DNA from: Trochalopteron elliotii
Taxonomy: Eukaryota > Chordata > Aves > Passeriformes > Leiothrichidae
Assembly (NCBI GenBank): GCA_024734555.1
Contig: JANPWX010000076.1
Coordinates: 2,186,051-2,250,050, forward strand
Direction: 5' to 3'
DNA: 64,000 bases
Positions 26,201-37,245 of this stretch are shown piece by piece. The notes beneath the pieces were generated by a model, which worked only from the letters and a program-made list of their open reading frames with translations, did no database searches and had not been told where the DNA came from. A program made the position numbers and the translations under genes. Position 1 is the first letter of the stretch. Each line of letters begins with the position of its first letter.

Positions 26201-27940
26201 GGTCATTTATTCTCCTCTTTGACTTTTTTCCTGCATTATAGGGAAAAAAACCCCACACATTAACTTTGCAGGTAAAGCGTACAGATAGAATTATCTATCT
26301 CCAACAGCCTCTGAGAACACAAATCAACAGTTTTGTCATGGGTTCATATTTTATTTCTTGTGATACAAGATCTTGGGAGGCTACAACTGACTTGTCAAGT
26401 TTGCTTTTCCCTTTGACAGAGGTTAAGGATGATTGCTGAAGGATTACAATTTTATTGCTGCTTGGTGAAGGATATACTGCTCTCTCTACATTTTAGAAGG
26501 ACTCACAAGAATAATCACAAGACATTTTGAAGGCCAAGCCCATAAACTGAAATTCATGTAAAACCCTGCTAGTCACAGTCTACAATCACACCTTGCAAGT
26601 TATTTAGTGTGCCACTGTTTCAAAGATAGCAGTATAAAATTGCAGTAAACAAAGGAAATGTGTAAATTGAACTGACATTATTTTTAGTGTAACAACAAGG
26701 AGAATGAGGCCATAAATACAGAGGTGTTAATTTTAAGGTAGAAAAGGAAATAAATGTTTTGGTCTAAACTTGAATACCTAGAATCAATTTTTAATTGCCA
26801 TTTAGCTGCATTTATTGCTAAGATATTATTAGAGTTTGAAACCTGTACAGCATTTTAATGGCTTAAATGTATGAAGGAAAGACAATACTACCACAGCTGA
26901 TGCAGTGCATACAATTATCTGACCAATGTCTCACACAAGAGAAGTCTCTGGGATTAAAAAACAAACTTAGAATAGCTTCTTAGTATTGAGCTGTATAACT
27001 CTATCAGGTATTTTCTGAGAGAAAAAAAGTTCTATCTGCTAGATCAATAGGAGAGTAAGTGATATAATTTTCTTTGTAAATGTATAGACTTTTACAATCT
27101 GTACAAAAATCCTATAATAAACACACTGTCAGCTAATAAGATTTGAATATATGTGCTATGTGACTTTGCTCCATTAATATTAAGCATCAAAGGAAAAAAA
27201 ACCCCGATTTAAATGTAGAGAAAGAGTAATGTAGAGATCTGTGGCTGAGAAGAAATAGAAGATGGAAACAAAACAGTTTCTTAAATGGCAGTTCCTATTA
27301 TCCTTCTATATATTGCAAAGAGGATTTATGTTCTAACAAGTTTGTTTCTAAAAGAAGTGGTAAAGCTTATGGGTTAAGCATACAATCTAACAAAAAACTG
27401 CTGAACATTCTCTTCTCCCCATATCAATCTACTCTATGTACTGAGATCAACAAACCTCTGTCGTTTAAGAATTTATCAACATTTACATCACAGAGAAACA
27501 ACACAGAAGAAAAACACAAAAATATTCAGATTTTGCTTTGATTTTCCTTGCCCATTTTTAATTTTTTATCTTAAACAATACATTAGTCTTATACTTAGCA
27601 CTAAAATGTGATAACAAATCTAATTTATTCAAAGTGGTAATTAATAAGGATAAAATATGAGACTCCCATTTGTAACCTTCCAAAATTATATTTAAACTGT
27701 TTCAGTTCTCAAACTGACTTAAGGTTTATCTGTAAATGTATCTGGACTTTCTCCAAAGGACTGAAGTAATCTGTGTGAACTAAAATGTGTTTTCAATCAA
27801 TGAAGACTACCTTATGAAAAAATTTATCATATTTGCTTTCCAACTTGACTTGTCTTTTTATCATCAAAAAAAAATCACATTTTATTGCTCAATATAGATA
27901 ACTAAAAGTCTTTTAGTGTGGCCCTGTGGTAAATTCTTAC
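23221..27940 (-). other. AT-rich sequence, EYS intron next to the donor
   Basis: This begins, on the minus strand, with the GTAAGA donor at 27940. A poly-A and T/G-rich low-complexity patch lies at 24345-24481. The rest shows no recognised gene or mobile element. I looked for the exon completing the laminin G domain, and for the GFRGC motif that usually ends such a domain, and did not find it. Confidence 0.55.
24345..24481 (+). repeat. low-complexity A-run and T/G-rich patch
   Basis: An A-rich stretch at 24348-24368 is followed at 24440-24480 by T-runs broken by G. It could be the eroded tail of a retroposon, but no retroposon body is recognised beside it. Confidence 0.7.
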
Positions 27941-28094
27941 CTTATTGTGATAGGGACGAGCACACCCGTGCTGACAGATTGGTTCAGGGATACAGTCAGA
28001 ATGTTCTGAGAGTTTCCGCAGCCTAATCGAACTGTTGGTCTTCCCTCCACAAGATACAAGTGAAGAAATTGCTCTCCAAAATTTCTTTCACCAG
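27941..28094 (-). CDS. EYS: EYS coding exon, middle of the same laminin G domain
   Basis: This is the next visible EYS exon, 154 bp. The acceptor tttttgttttccaAG lies at 28095-28096 and the donor is ATAAG|GTAAGA after 27941. It starts with two bases that complete the split codon left by the upstream exon (A+CT), then has 50 whole codons, and ends in phase 2. The translated segment contains EQFLHLYLVEGRP, GCGNSQNILTVS and PITI. The first two are nearly identical to what I recall of human EYS, where the same block follows TILY. The frame closes two bases into the donor (TAA inside GTAAG), as expected for a true intron boundary. This segment would form the central strands of a laminin G domain in the C-terminal half of the protein. 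The exon completing the domain was not found at lower coordinates. Confidence 0.88.
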
Positions 28095-28944
28095 CTTGGA
28101 AAACAAAAATGGAGATAGTCACACTTCTGAAAGTGTAGGACCTCACAGAACAATTTTACTCTACTGGAACACCATCATCAGACATGATGCCTATGTGACA
28201 CTGGAGTCTCCTCTGTCCATGCACAGGACTCGTCTTGAGTGACTGAGAAAAAAAATCAGATTCTGTAAATCTCTGTATTTAGCTGATAACAGTTAAACAT
28301 AAAAGAAAATAACTAAAGACAAAATTTACTTAATACCACTGCAGTGGCATCAATCTTACAGATATCTTTTTATTAATTGAAGTTTATATCCAGCAGTATC
28401 AACAAGGGTGACAATAAAAAGAAACAAATCACATTCATTCAGCTTTTCAAATAAATTATAGAAAATAAAAATTATGAGAGAACATCTCCAATAATAGATT
28501 TAAAGGTAATGAAAAAATTACATTTCTCAAATAATGATATATTTCACACTTGAAGAGAAGAAAAATTATTTACAAAACATCAAACATACTGTTACTTGCA
28601 CTCTTAAAGATATGAATAAAAATATGCTTAAGTTCACTTCCACTTGATAGCATATTATATATTGTAAAAATGAAAGCAAAATATTTATATTTAAGTGATG
28701 GGTGATACATGGCTCTTCTACAGAAAAAAAGGACTGACACCTACAGTTTCAAAAGATATTGGGTGAATTTGCCCTTTGAATATGACTATTTACTTTTCAT
28801 AAAACGCAAAACACTTCCTGTTTATAACTTTTAGTTTCATATAAAACAGATAGTTAAAACATTAATCTGTTTTCTCACTGTAATTTACTACATTTAACTG
28901 GGTCACAAAACTGAATTTACTGCATGTATTGTTTGACATACTAC

Positions 28945-29235
28945 TGCCTCCGAGTTGGAGGCCCTGGGCGCTGGCATCAGATAGGTAGAAATCTGGCATC
29001 ACATAGGTAGAAATCTTACACTAGCATTTGGGGGACCCTCAACTGTGGAGTGCCTGGGTTTGGGTGTGTGAGTCTTGAGTAATTCTGTCCATGAACCAGG
29101 AGTAGGAGTCCCCTGGAGTGGCTCAGAGGGCTGGGAACTGAGCTGGGTTTCAACTGCAGGGTAGGAGCCTGGAGGTGCTGGGTAGGAGGAGCTCCCAGGG
29201 CTGGAGCTGCTGGAGGGTGCCACAGCTCAGAATAT
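28945..29235 (-). other. GC-rich block of unknown origin
   Basis: About 290 bp are clearly richer in G and C than the AT-rich DNA on both sides. The minus strand has a 74-codon open frame (29223-28999) rich in Ser and Pro, starting MAPSSSSSPGSSSYPAPPGS. A 22-bp tandem duplication sits at its low end (28973-29016). No domain is recognised. It could be a retroposed gene fragment, an unrecognised mobile element, or an alternative exon of EYS, 850 bp upstream of the known acceptor. Confidence 0.4.
28973..29016. repeat. 22-bp tandem duplication
   Basis: GGCATCAGATAGGTAGAAAT plus CT is repeated once with a single G-to-C change at 28995-29016. Confidence 0.9.
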
Positions 29236-30423
29236 CCTTTAATATTTTTATTCAGAAAGGCAAAAAGAATGAGGGAATACTTGGGAATTAGAAAACATAC
29301 TAATTTGTAAAAACAAAATTATGAACTTTATTTTGGAGGACAAAACAAAAAGCAAACAATGATCTTTTAGGAGACAGAGTCTCTTTAGAGAGAGACAATG
29401 GTGCTTGCAACTGCCTGATCATTTCCCTTTGTATAGTTCTTAGCAAAAGCAGTTCACAATGTAAACTCCATCCTTGAGAGCAGCTTTCTAGTCAATATTG
29501 CATTCTTTAGTCTGTTACAAATCCTGATGACCTACTGAAGTCTTTTATGCTTAGACATATTTTGTATTCTGAATACCTAATTAACTCCAAAGCTATTTTA
29601 ATTTGACTGGATTTCATGCCTTTGGCTTTTACAATTTCCTTCTACAATAGTCTGATAATTCTCTTTCAAAATATATTGCACTATTGCACTGCTTTTTAGC
29701 CCTCACATAACTGATATATGCACATATTGTATTGTTTCCTTATCTTCTCCCCTCCCTGCACATGCTATTCCTGGCATTTCCAATTCCTACCAGTAAATAG
29801 ATCTGTAAGTCATATTGATTCAGAGAGAATGAAATGGATGTATACATGCATGTATATAACATGTCTTGAAAAAGTGAGCTTACAGATGAACAGCTTGTTT
29901 CCTTTCTCCCAGTGACTCTGTCTGTCTATTCACATTGCCCACTAGTAAAAACTTGGAAGAAGGTCCTCATTATTACCAGCAAAGTAAAAAATCTGGGACA
30001 GCTCTCCCAAAGGCAGCATTTCTTCTTGAAACTTCAGTGAGTGTTGCTACTTGAACTTCAGTCTAGGGAGCACTTTTAAGTCACTCTTACAGGTGACTAA
30101 CAGTCTTCTTCACATTATTTGCTAGGTGGTATGAATCCTTTGAAAGGACAGTCCTTTAAATCTTTCTACAGTGAGCATGAGGAGGCAGAGAATTTTGTTC
30201 CAGGAATGTGACAGAGCATATGCTACCTAGTGTATCTGATGGAAGTTACCTTCACAGGAAAAGCCCAAGTCATAAGCAAAACAGGCAGATTCTGGGAAGG
30301 GACAGAGGTCAGGAAATATCTGAGTTAAAAATCTTGTTGATATTAGGGGTAAATTATCTTGACCTTAGTAGAGATTATGCGAGGGGTTCACGCTAAAGAA
30401 TCCAGATCTCAGCAATCATCCTT

Positions 30424-30450
30424 TCAATCAATCAATCAATCAATCAATCG
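30424..30450 (+). repeat. (AATC)n microsatellite
   Basis: About six perfect tetranucleotide repeats of TCAA/AATC. Confidence 0.95.
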
Positions 30451-32922
30451 TCCTTTGCTAGCTGAAAGGTTACTTTTGTACATCAATATGACAACAAACA
30501 AGTGGCCACTAGGCTTAAATGATTGCCTATCTAAAAGACAGATTTGAAGTCCCATTAAAATATGGGATAAACTTTATTAAGAAAGAAAATCTATTTTGGC
30601 ACAGAGGAAGGATACTGTGAAATGCTCTGCTTGAAAATGCCAGCTGAAATAGACAGAGACTACAACTGAAATGCCTGAAATGCCCCTATTTAGCTTCATA
30701 AGGGTAAGGGGAATTTGGGAAGATCTGAGGAACAGAGCTTCTGAGAGCACAGGAAATAATTTATGAGCACAACTTATGAAAAGGGAGCTGTTGTCCTTAA
30801 GGAATGCTATAAACATGGGCTGTGATATCTGAAATCCAATTGTCAGAAGTTATGGGCTACCATATATAGCAGAGGCTAAACAATCTACTCTTGAAGGGAT
30901 TGTGAGCAGCATTATGCTGACTCTGTTAAAAGCGAAAATGATGAAGTAAAACTTTACAACTGTATCAGGTTTTTATGATCACTAGCAATTTATTTTTTTT
31001 TGTGGCTAAATATCACAATTTGCTTTGACATGTTGATGAAATTTAATCATACAAACAAATAAAATAATTAAGGAATAGAATAGAAATTTTATAAATGCAT
31101 TCTGAAGTCAACAAATAATTCTTCTCAAATGATGGCTGATCTTTATTGGCACAAATGTAATTGTCACATTCTATCAACAATTTAAACACAAGGTAACTGC
31201 AAAAATTCCAGACAGTTTTAGTCCATTTATTGTTAGCATTCAGATGTTTCTTGAATACATACTGAAATAGTTAGGGAAAACATCATTATTAAGACTATAG
31301 ATACATTTTTCTTTGTATTAAGACAAACGTACGCATAGCAATTTTCTATAAATCACACATAAGCTTCTATGATATCCTATCTCCCCATTTTTTCAACAGA
31401 AAATGTGTTTTTGGAAGTGTCTACAAGTCCTTAGTACTTGTTAATTTCAACCAACCATTGATAAAATTCTTCCTAATAAAGGCATCCTGTGGGAAAACTG
31501 TTTTTAACAACAATATGGTAGGATTTACTAAAGTGAGATGTCTAGCATATGTAATGATTCTCATATTCTGCCTATTGGTTAGCCTATAAGAAAGCTAATT
31601 TGCTGTATTCTCTATACTTATTTTATTTGTCTTATATATATTTGCACATATATAGTTGCACTAACTGCTAAAAGGTATTAAAATAATGCATTGATAGTTT
31701 AAGTGTTCTGTTCTCTTTATTTCAAGGCTTGTGACATGAAAAGGTGAAGAAGGTACAGATCTTTTTTTTTTCCACTGGCTAATGTACTAAGTAAAGCAGA
31801 TGCAAGATTTAATCCTTTTATGTTATCCTTATGATTTTGACTTAAATAGTCTTCTAATGCATACTTTCTGATTCAAATTCATTTGTGTATCAGTAGCATC
31901 TTGTCTGAGATTTTTTCCTGTAATTAAATGTTTACTAATTATCTGCCAGAAAAACAGATGTAACCTCACCACCACCTGGTAAAAACAGGTGTGTTTGTAA
32001 AATGTGTAATCTGAAGGTGGATTAATTAAAAAAAAATCAAAATGTATAACAATATTCTAGTAAAGTATATCTGAAAGAAGCAGATCACTGCAATGTTATT
32101 TCTATTTAAAAATTATTTTGACAAGTAGAAAGGTTTTTGCTTTATGAATTTGTGAAGCCTATTGTAACCATAATTATGAAACTATTGCTAATGTGCATAA
32201 ATTAACAGAACCTAAAAATGTTGGGAACATTAACCCTTAGAAGAGTGTGGTTCTTGTACCTAGTGAGTGCAATAGCCCCAAGTTAGCTTTCTGCTGATGG
32301 TTCATTCCTCAGATGTTTGATGGAATCACAGCCTCAAAAAAGGAGTAGTAAAAGCAAGAATTGCATTACTATTATAAATGGAAGAGCTGAATACAGCAGC
32401 TTCTCTTTTGTAGTCAATAGAAATGAAAATGAAAGACAGAGCAGGGAGAAAAAAATGGGGGTGGAGGAAGTACAAGAAGGTATATGAGGGAACTCACAAA
32501 GGATATTTATCTGACAGAAGACCTTCATGCCTGCATACAGAAATAATTTAAAAATTAACAATTATCTGTATAGACACATGGAGTTCATTCATAAAACACT
32601 GGAGAGATTTTTATTTATAAATTTATATAATATTTTATTTTGCATTTATGTAAAACTAAATAAGAATTTTGATCTGAATCATCATAACAAATTTTTGTAA
32701 CATCTGGAAAGGAATCTAATTATCATGGAAACACAGAACAAAAAAAAAAAGAGTAAAAACAAGGAAAAGAAATTGGTGCTATAGAAAGAGGGGCAGATAT
32801 TGTTAAAGTAGAAAGGTAAAGCAAAGATCTGTCTAATGTTAAACACAATATCAGAATTCTACAAGATGTACAATCATCCATTACTTTTTGTGTGTTCCAC
32901 AGCCAGGCAGAGATCCAAGTTT

Positions 32923-32947
32923 TACTTATTTACTTATTTATTTATTA
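32923..32947 (+). repeat. (TTTA)n-type microsatellite
   Basis: Alternating TTAC and TTAT/TTTA tetramers make a short imperfect microsatellite. Confidence 0.85.
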
Positions 32948-33564
32948 TGCTTAACAGAAATCTAACCTTAATAGAAACCCTAGTGGTCATTAAAGGAGAG
33001 GAATATTGCAAATCAGTTAAAATTCCATTTTAGGGGTAACAAAGGGAATGAGAATGCAAGTATGACACGCCACTGAGAACCTATGAAGAAAGGTGAGTTT
33101 TCACTATGTGAAAATATACAAAAATTATCCAAAGTTCCTGAAGCTACCCCAGCTCAATTTTAGGGTGACAACTGAAGTCATACCACTAATCCTGGCCCAC
33201 ACTTCTTCCTCATTTTGGGTACGTGACAGGACAAGAAGTGAGCTGTGACACAGTCCATGGAAGTGGCAGATATGTGTAACTGGAAAGCAACACACTGCGT
33301 GGTTCTCCATTAATGTTATTCTATCTATCCAGAAAACAGAGACATATATATTCTAAAGAATGTGAAGTCCTCAAACCCTGCTGAAACAAAATCTCTGCAA
33401 ACACCTGAAAAATACCATCTTAACAATTTTCCATAGATGATGTGAACTAATAGCTGAACAGGTTATATTAGGTTTTAATATCTAATTAGGTTAGATGCAG
33501 GATGATTATATTGTCTAGAAAAGAAAATACATAGGGTCATATGAATTGGTGATGTAATTAACCC

Positions 33565-33925
33565 CTTTCAATGAGCAGGGATGTCTTTGACCAGGTTGCT
33601 CAGGTTGCAGGTTGCTCAGATCAGGTTGCTCAGTCTTCTCAAACCTGACTTGGATGACCCCAGGGATGAGGAATCTACCACCTTTCTGGGCAATCTATTC
33701 CACGACCTTGTTCCCCTCATGGTAAAAAATTTCCTCTTTATATCTAGTCTACATTTACATTCTCCTAGTTTGAAGACATTACCTCATGTCCTATTGCAAC
33801 AAGCCCTGCTAAAATGTTCAGCCCCATATTTCTTGTTAACACTCTTTTAACACTTAAAATCTGGAATGTGTGTTCTCTTCTCCAGGCTGAAAAAACTCAG
33901 CTCCTTTGGCTTCAGAAAACACTAC
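33565..33925 (-). mobile_element. CR1 LINE 3' region, minus strand
   Basis: This is the reverse complement of a CR1 near-3' region: GCAGGGATGTC, AGATCAGGTTGCTCAG, ATCTACCACCTTTCTGGGCA, GTAAAAAATTTCCTCTTTAT, CTCATGTCCTATTGCAACAA and CTTCTCCAGGCTGAAAAAAC appear in order. The extreme 3' tail (ATTCTATG repeats) is absent. A local repeat of CAGGTTGCTCAG occurs three times at 33589-33630. No catalytic reverse transcriptase motif is covered. Confidence 0.9.
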
Positions 33926-35417
33926 TTCCTCCAGAGTATAGCAGAGAATCTTCCATTTTTTTCTTTTTTTGTTTGGAGTTCTTTGAGATTTTTGGTTCAC
34001 AGAGATGTTTACTCAGGGCTTATGTGTAGATAGCAAGTTTTTCTTTAACTTTGGCTGGATCCAAATTACTTTGCAGTGATGAAGCAAACAAAATCACTAA
34101 ATGCCAAATATACTCAAAGTACTTCCAATAACCTTTCTTGAATTATTCTTTGAGGGCAAATAACGCCTCTTGAAATTGAAATAACTAACAAGTATATAAA
34201 ACATTTCAATATAGAGAACTGCCACATCACCACTTATTCATGATTCTTGGCAAATTTTGCTGTACTGTAGCTTAGGCAGCTGCAACAATAGCCCAGATAT
34301 AACATACAAGGATTTAAGATACTATTTTGAGAAGCAGTAAACATTAATTTTCAGTCTGGGGCTAGTGTGCTTCCAACCTTAAAAAATCTAGTACAGACAA
34401 TAATAAAAGGCATAATCAAATAATGCCACAAAGTTTATATTGCTTTTAACCCTGGCTTGTAAATATGTAGATAGTTCAGGTGAATTCACATATACTACTA
34501 CCAGATTAATATAAACGCAACAAAATTTAATCAGAATTGTTTGTGCTATATCAATAAGACTTCTTTGTGTAGAGAAACCCTAGGAAGCTGCAGTGAACTG
34601 AAAAGGCTCCTGATGATTTTATCTTTCTGGAGTAAATCTATCAAATAATCATATTTTTCTAGCTCTCCTTGGGTTGGGGAAGAAATCACCTCACTTCCCA
34701 TGTTTTTCATTTGCAAGAAATTGCAAGATAAAATATATAATCAAATGCTCAACTGGCAGAGAAGTCTATTTTTTCTTGCTGACTAGCGAAAAATGTACTT
34801 CTGTCTCAGAAGTTTATGCCATATATTGAGGAATGAAATATGCAGACAAGAAGCAACTTTTTTATGTAGTATTAACAGGCATACATCCAAGTCTGCAAGT
34901 ATACTCTCTGGGGAATACAAAAGAATTCTCTGAAGTGTGAAATCACAGTAAGTATTTCAAAACATGGCAAAATTGCAAAACTTAAGATAGTTCTATAAAT
35001 CAAGAATTTGGAACCAAGATCACAATTATGAAAAGCAAGATTCAATCCAACTCTGGGGAAGCTGTTTCTCTATAATAAGTTGCTCAAAACTTCTTCAACA
35101 TTTGTATTTTAGAGCTGTAAAACTTACAACTGAAGTCACATGGTTACTATGTTCTTGCTTGTCAGGAAGCTGCATTTTCTCTTGTAAGTTATGTTTTGCT
35201 CAATGAGTCATGAATTAAAGAACTTTCCAGAGGAACACAAGGAACAATGGTTTGAATTTTATAATGCAGAAGGCATTAGAATACCAAAAGGCTTCTACTG
35301 CATTTTAATGACTCATTTTGCTGTTGAAGAGGAAATGCCAGCTGATATACACTAAAGTTAATAAGGACCTGAAGGAGCTAAAACTGATACTTAGCTTCAA
35401 GTATCTTTGGTACTCAC

Positions 35418-35582
35418 TGTAAAGAATTGTGCCATTTAGAGCAGTTGTTTTCACTGTCAAGTACAGAGTCGTCAGATTGCTTGTTTCCTGCCCAGATGCA
35501 GTCCTGGTATCAGATACAGATGTCAGAGAAGGTAGCTCCAAATAAGAATTTCCAGTGAAGGATGGAAAAAACAGTGCTATGT
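35418..35582 (-). CDS. EYS: EYS coding exon, first part of a laminin G domain
   Basis: This is an internal exon of eyes shut homolog, a secreted EGF and laminin G protein needed for photoreceptor upkeep. On the minus strand a pyrimidine-rich acceptor (ttgttgttcatttcAG) ends at 35583. The donor after 35418 reads ACA|GTGAGT. The exon is 165 bp and begins and ends in phase 1. It encodes 54 whole codons, including FFPSFTGNSYLELP, YLTVKTTALNGTILY and the opening beta strands of a laminin G fold. The open frame runs past both splice sites only briefly. The residues agree with my memory of the vertebrate EYS C-terminal laminin G region, and the next exon continues the same domain. Identification rests on recalled family sequence, not on a search. 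The alternative is another laminin G protein such as usherin or crumbs, which fits less well. Confidence 0.82.
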
Positions 35583-36849
35583 CTGAAATGAACAACAAAA
35601 AGCCAATCTTATTAATTTATTACAAAATAAAGTATTAAAATGCAAACATATTTCAAAAGATCCATTTTTTATACCTGTGAATAGCATCATCAACTATATA
35701 ATTTGCTGAGCAAGCATATAAATTTATTCAATTTCAAACATTCAAAGTAAAGATGCAGAATATGAAAAAGTTCTAGCATATGTCTATTACCACAAGTGAA
35801 AATACCATTATAGGAGGGACTACTGCTAGAAGATGCAAGTTAAAAAGGCTGTCATAAATTTTAATCTTTACAGATATGTCAGTGCAGAACTTTTGTCCCA
35901 TGACACCTCTGTGAAGTACTTTTCATTTTTATTTCTAGACAAGAAACCCAGTTTTTCTTAATTTTCAGGACACTCAGATTTCTGGGGTTTCAAATAATAA
36001 AGAGGATGCCATTGGGCAGAATATGCATTTTTCCATGACACTTCTCTGGAAATGAATAGTTGTTAAGAGAAAATTCTTCAGTGTGAAGGCTTAACATTTA
36101 CATTGTTTATTGCATTCATTACTTTAGTCATAATGGTTTTAGGACTTTTTTTACCCTGTAGACATGATAATAGTATCATGAATGGAAGAAAAAATAAACT
36201 AAAACTAATTGAGGTTAGGCAGAATGTTTTCCCAATGTTTTAAGAATCCAGTTTAAGGAAAACATCTTGAAGATTGCCCAGACTGATCATGAGGGATATG
36301 AATAAGGAATAAGCATCAAGAAAAATATTTTGAGTTCAGGTAATAGTTTTGCAAGGAAATTTTTTGTTTAATGCATTAAAACTATGCAATGGCTCCGTGA
36401 GTGATGATTACACACAGACATGACTAGTACTTTTTAAAAACAATTGTATCCACTTTATTAATTTTTTTTGTTTGTTTGTGAATCTGACCACTGTTTATCC
36501 TCTGCTGTTTTTATTGGATTTAAGAAAAAGGACAAAATGAAAGGCCTAGCTAAACAAGCACATGTGGAGGGACAGTCATTAAAAAAACCATACCCTGACA
36601 GCAAACAAAAGCAGGATGGAAAGCAATGATTAGTTATGTTTCTAAATCATGGGTCTGGAAAAGTCAGGATTGTTGGAGAAAGTGAAAAAAGCTATGGGAT
36701 GAAAAAGTCAGTGGCACTGCAAATCAGAAGCAGACCTACATGATTATGAGAGTGTTTTTTGCCTAATTAAATTCATATTTTCAAGAGAAACAGTACTAAG
36801 AGATCTAACAGTGTAGTGCAGGGCCACAAACAGGATTAAGGGTTGGGTT
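35583..36849 (-). other. EYS intron upstream of the first visible exon
   Basis: This begins with the acceptor tract at 35583-35600. The rest of this stretch has no recognised gene, RNA or mobile element. Confidence 0.6.
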
Positions 36850-37245
36850 CTTTTTCACATGAGGGAAGGCTGAGAGACCCAGGACTCCTAAGGCTGCAGA
36901 ATAAAAAGCTCAGGTGAATCTTATCATTGTCTGTAAATACATGGGGTTGGAGAAGAGGGAGCCAAACTCCTCCCTCAGTAGTGCATTTGATAGGCAACAG
37001 GTACAAATGAAACCCCAAGAAATTACACCTGAACACATGGAAACTCTTTTTCACTGTGAGGATGGTCAAACATTGGCATAGGTTACCCAGAGAGGTTTGT
37101 CAGTTCTTGCAGATTTTCAAAACATGACTGAGCATGGTTGTAAGAAATCTGTTCTAGGTGAGCCTGCTCTGCTTCAGCAGGGGGTTGGACTTGATGGTCT
37201 CAAGGTGATGGTACTTTCCAACCACAACAAATTGGTGATTCTGTT
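36850..37245 (+). mobile_element. CR1 LINE 3' end, plus strand
   Basis: The plus-strand CR1 3' region is readable: GAAATTACACCTGAACACAT, TTTTTCACTGTGAGGATGGT, CATTGGCATAGGTTACCCAG, GCTTCAGCAGGGGGTTGGAC, TTGATGGTCTCAAGGTGATG and TTCCAACCACAACAAATTGG, ending near GTGATTCTGT. The 5' part (36850-37000) is more decayed. Confidence 0.88.

Larger units (their letters stand above)
28095..35417 (-). other. EYS: EYS intron between the two visible exons
   Basis: This 7,323 bp phase-1 intron has GT and AG ends on the minus strand. It holds a GC-rich block (28945-29235), an (AATC)n microsatellite (30424-30450), a TTTA-type microsatellite (32923-32947) and a minus-strand CR1 fragment (33565-33925). The stretches 28097-28940, 29240-30420, 30450-32920 and 33930-35415 show no gene, RNA or repeat that I recognise. 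Several short open frames there are no longer than chance allows in AT-rich DNA. Confidence 0.8.
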
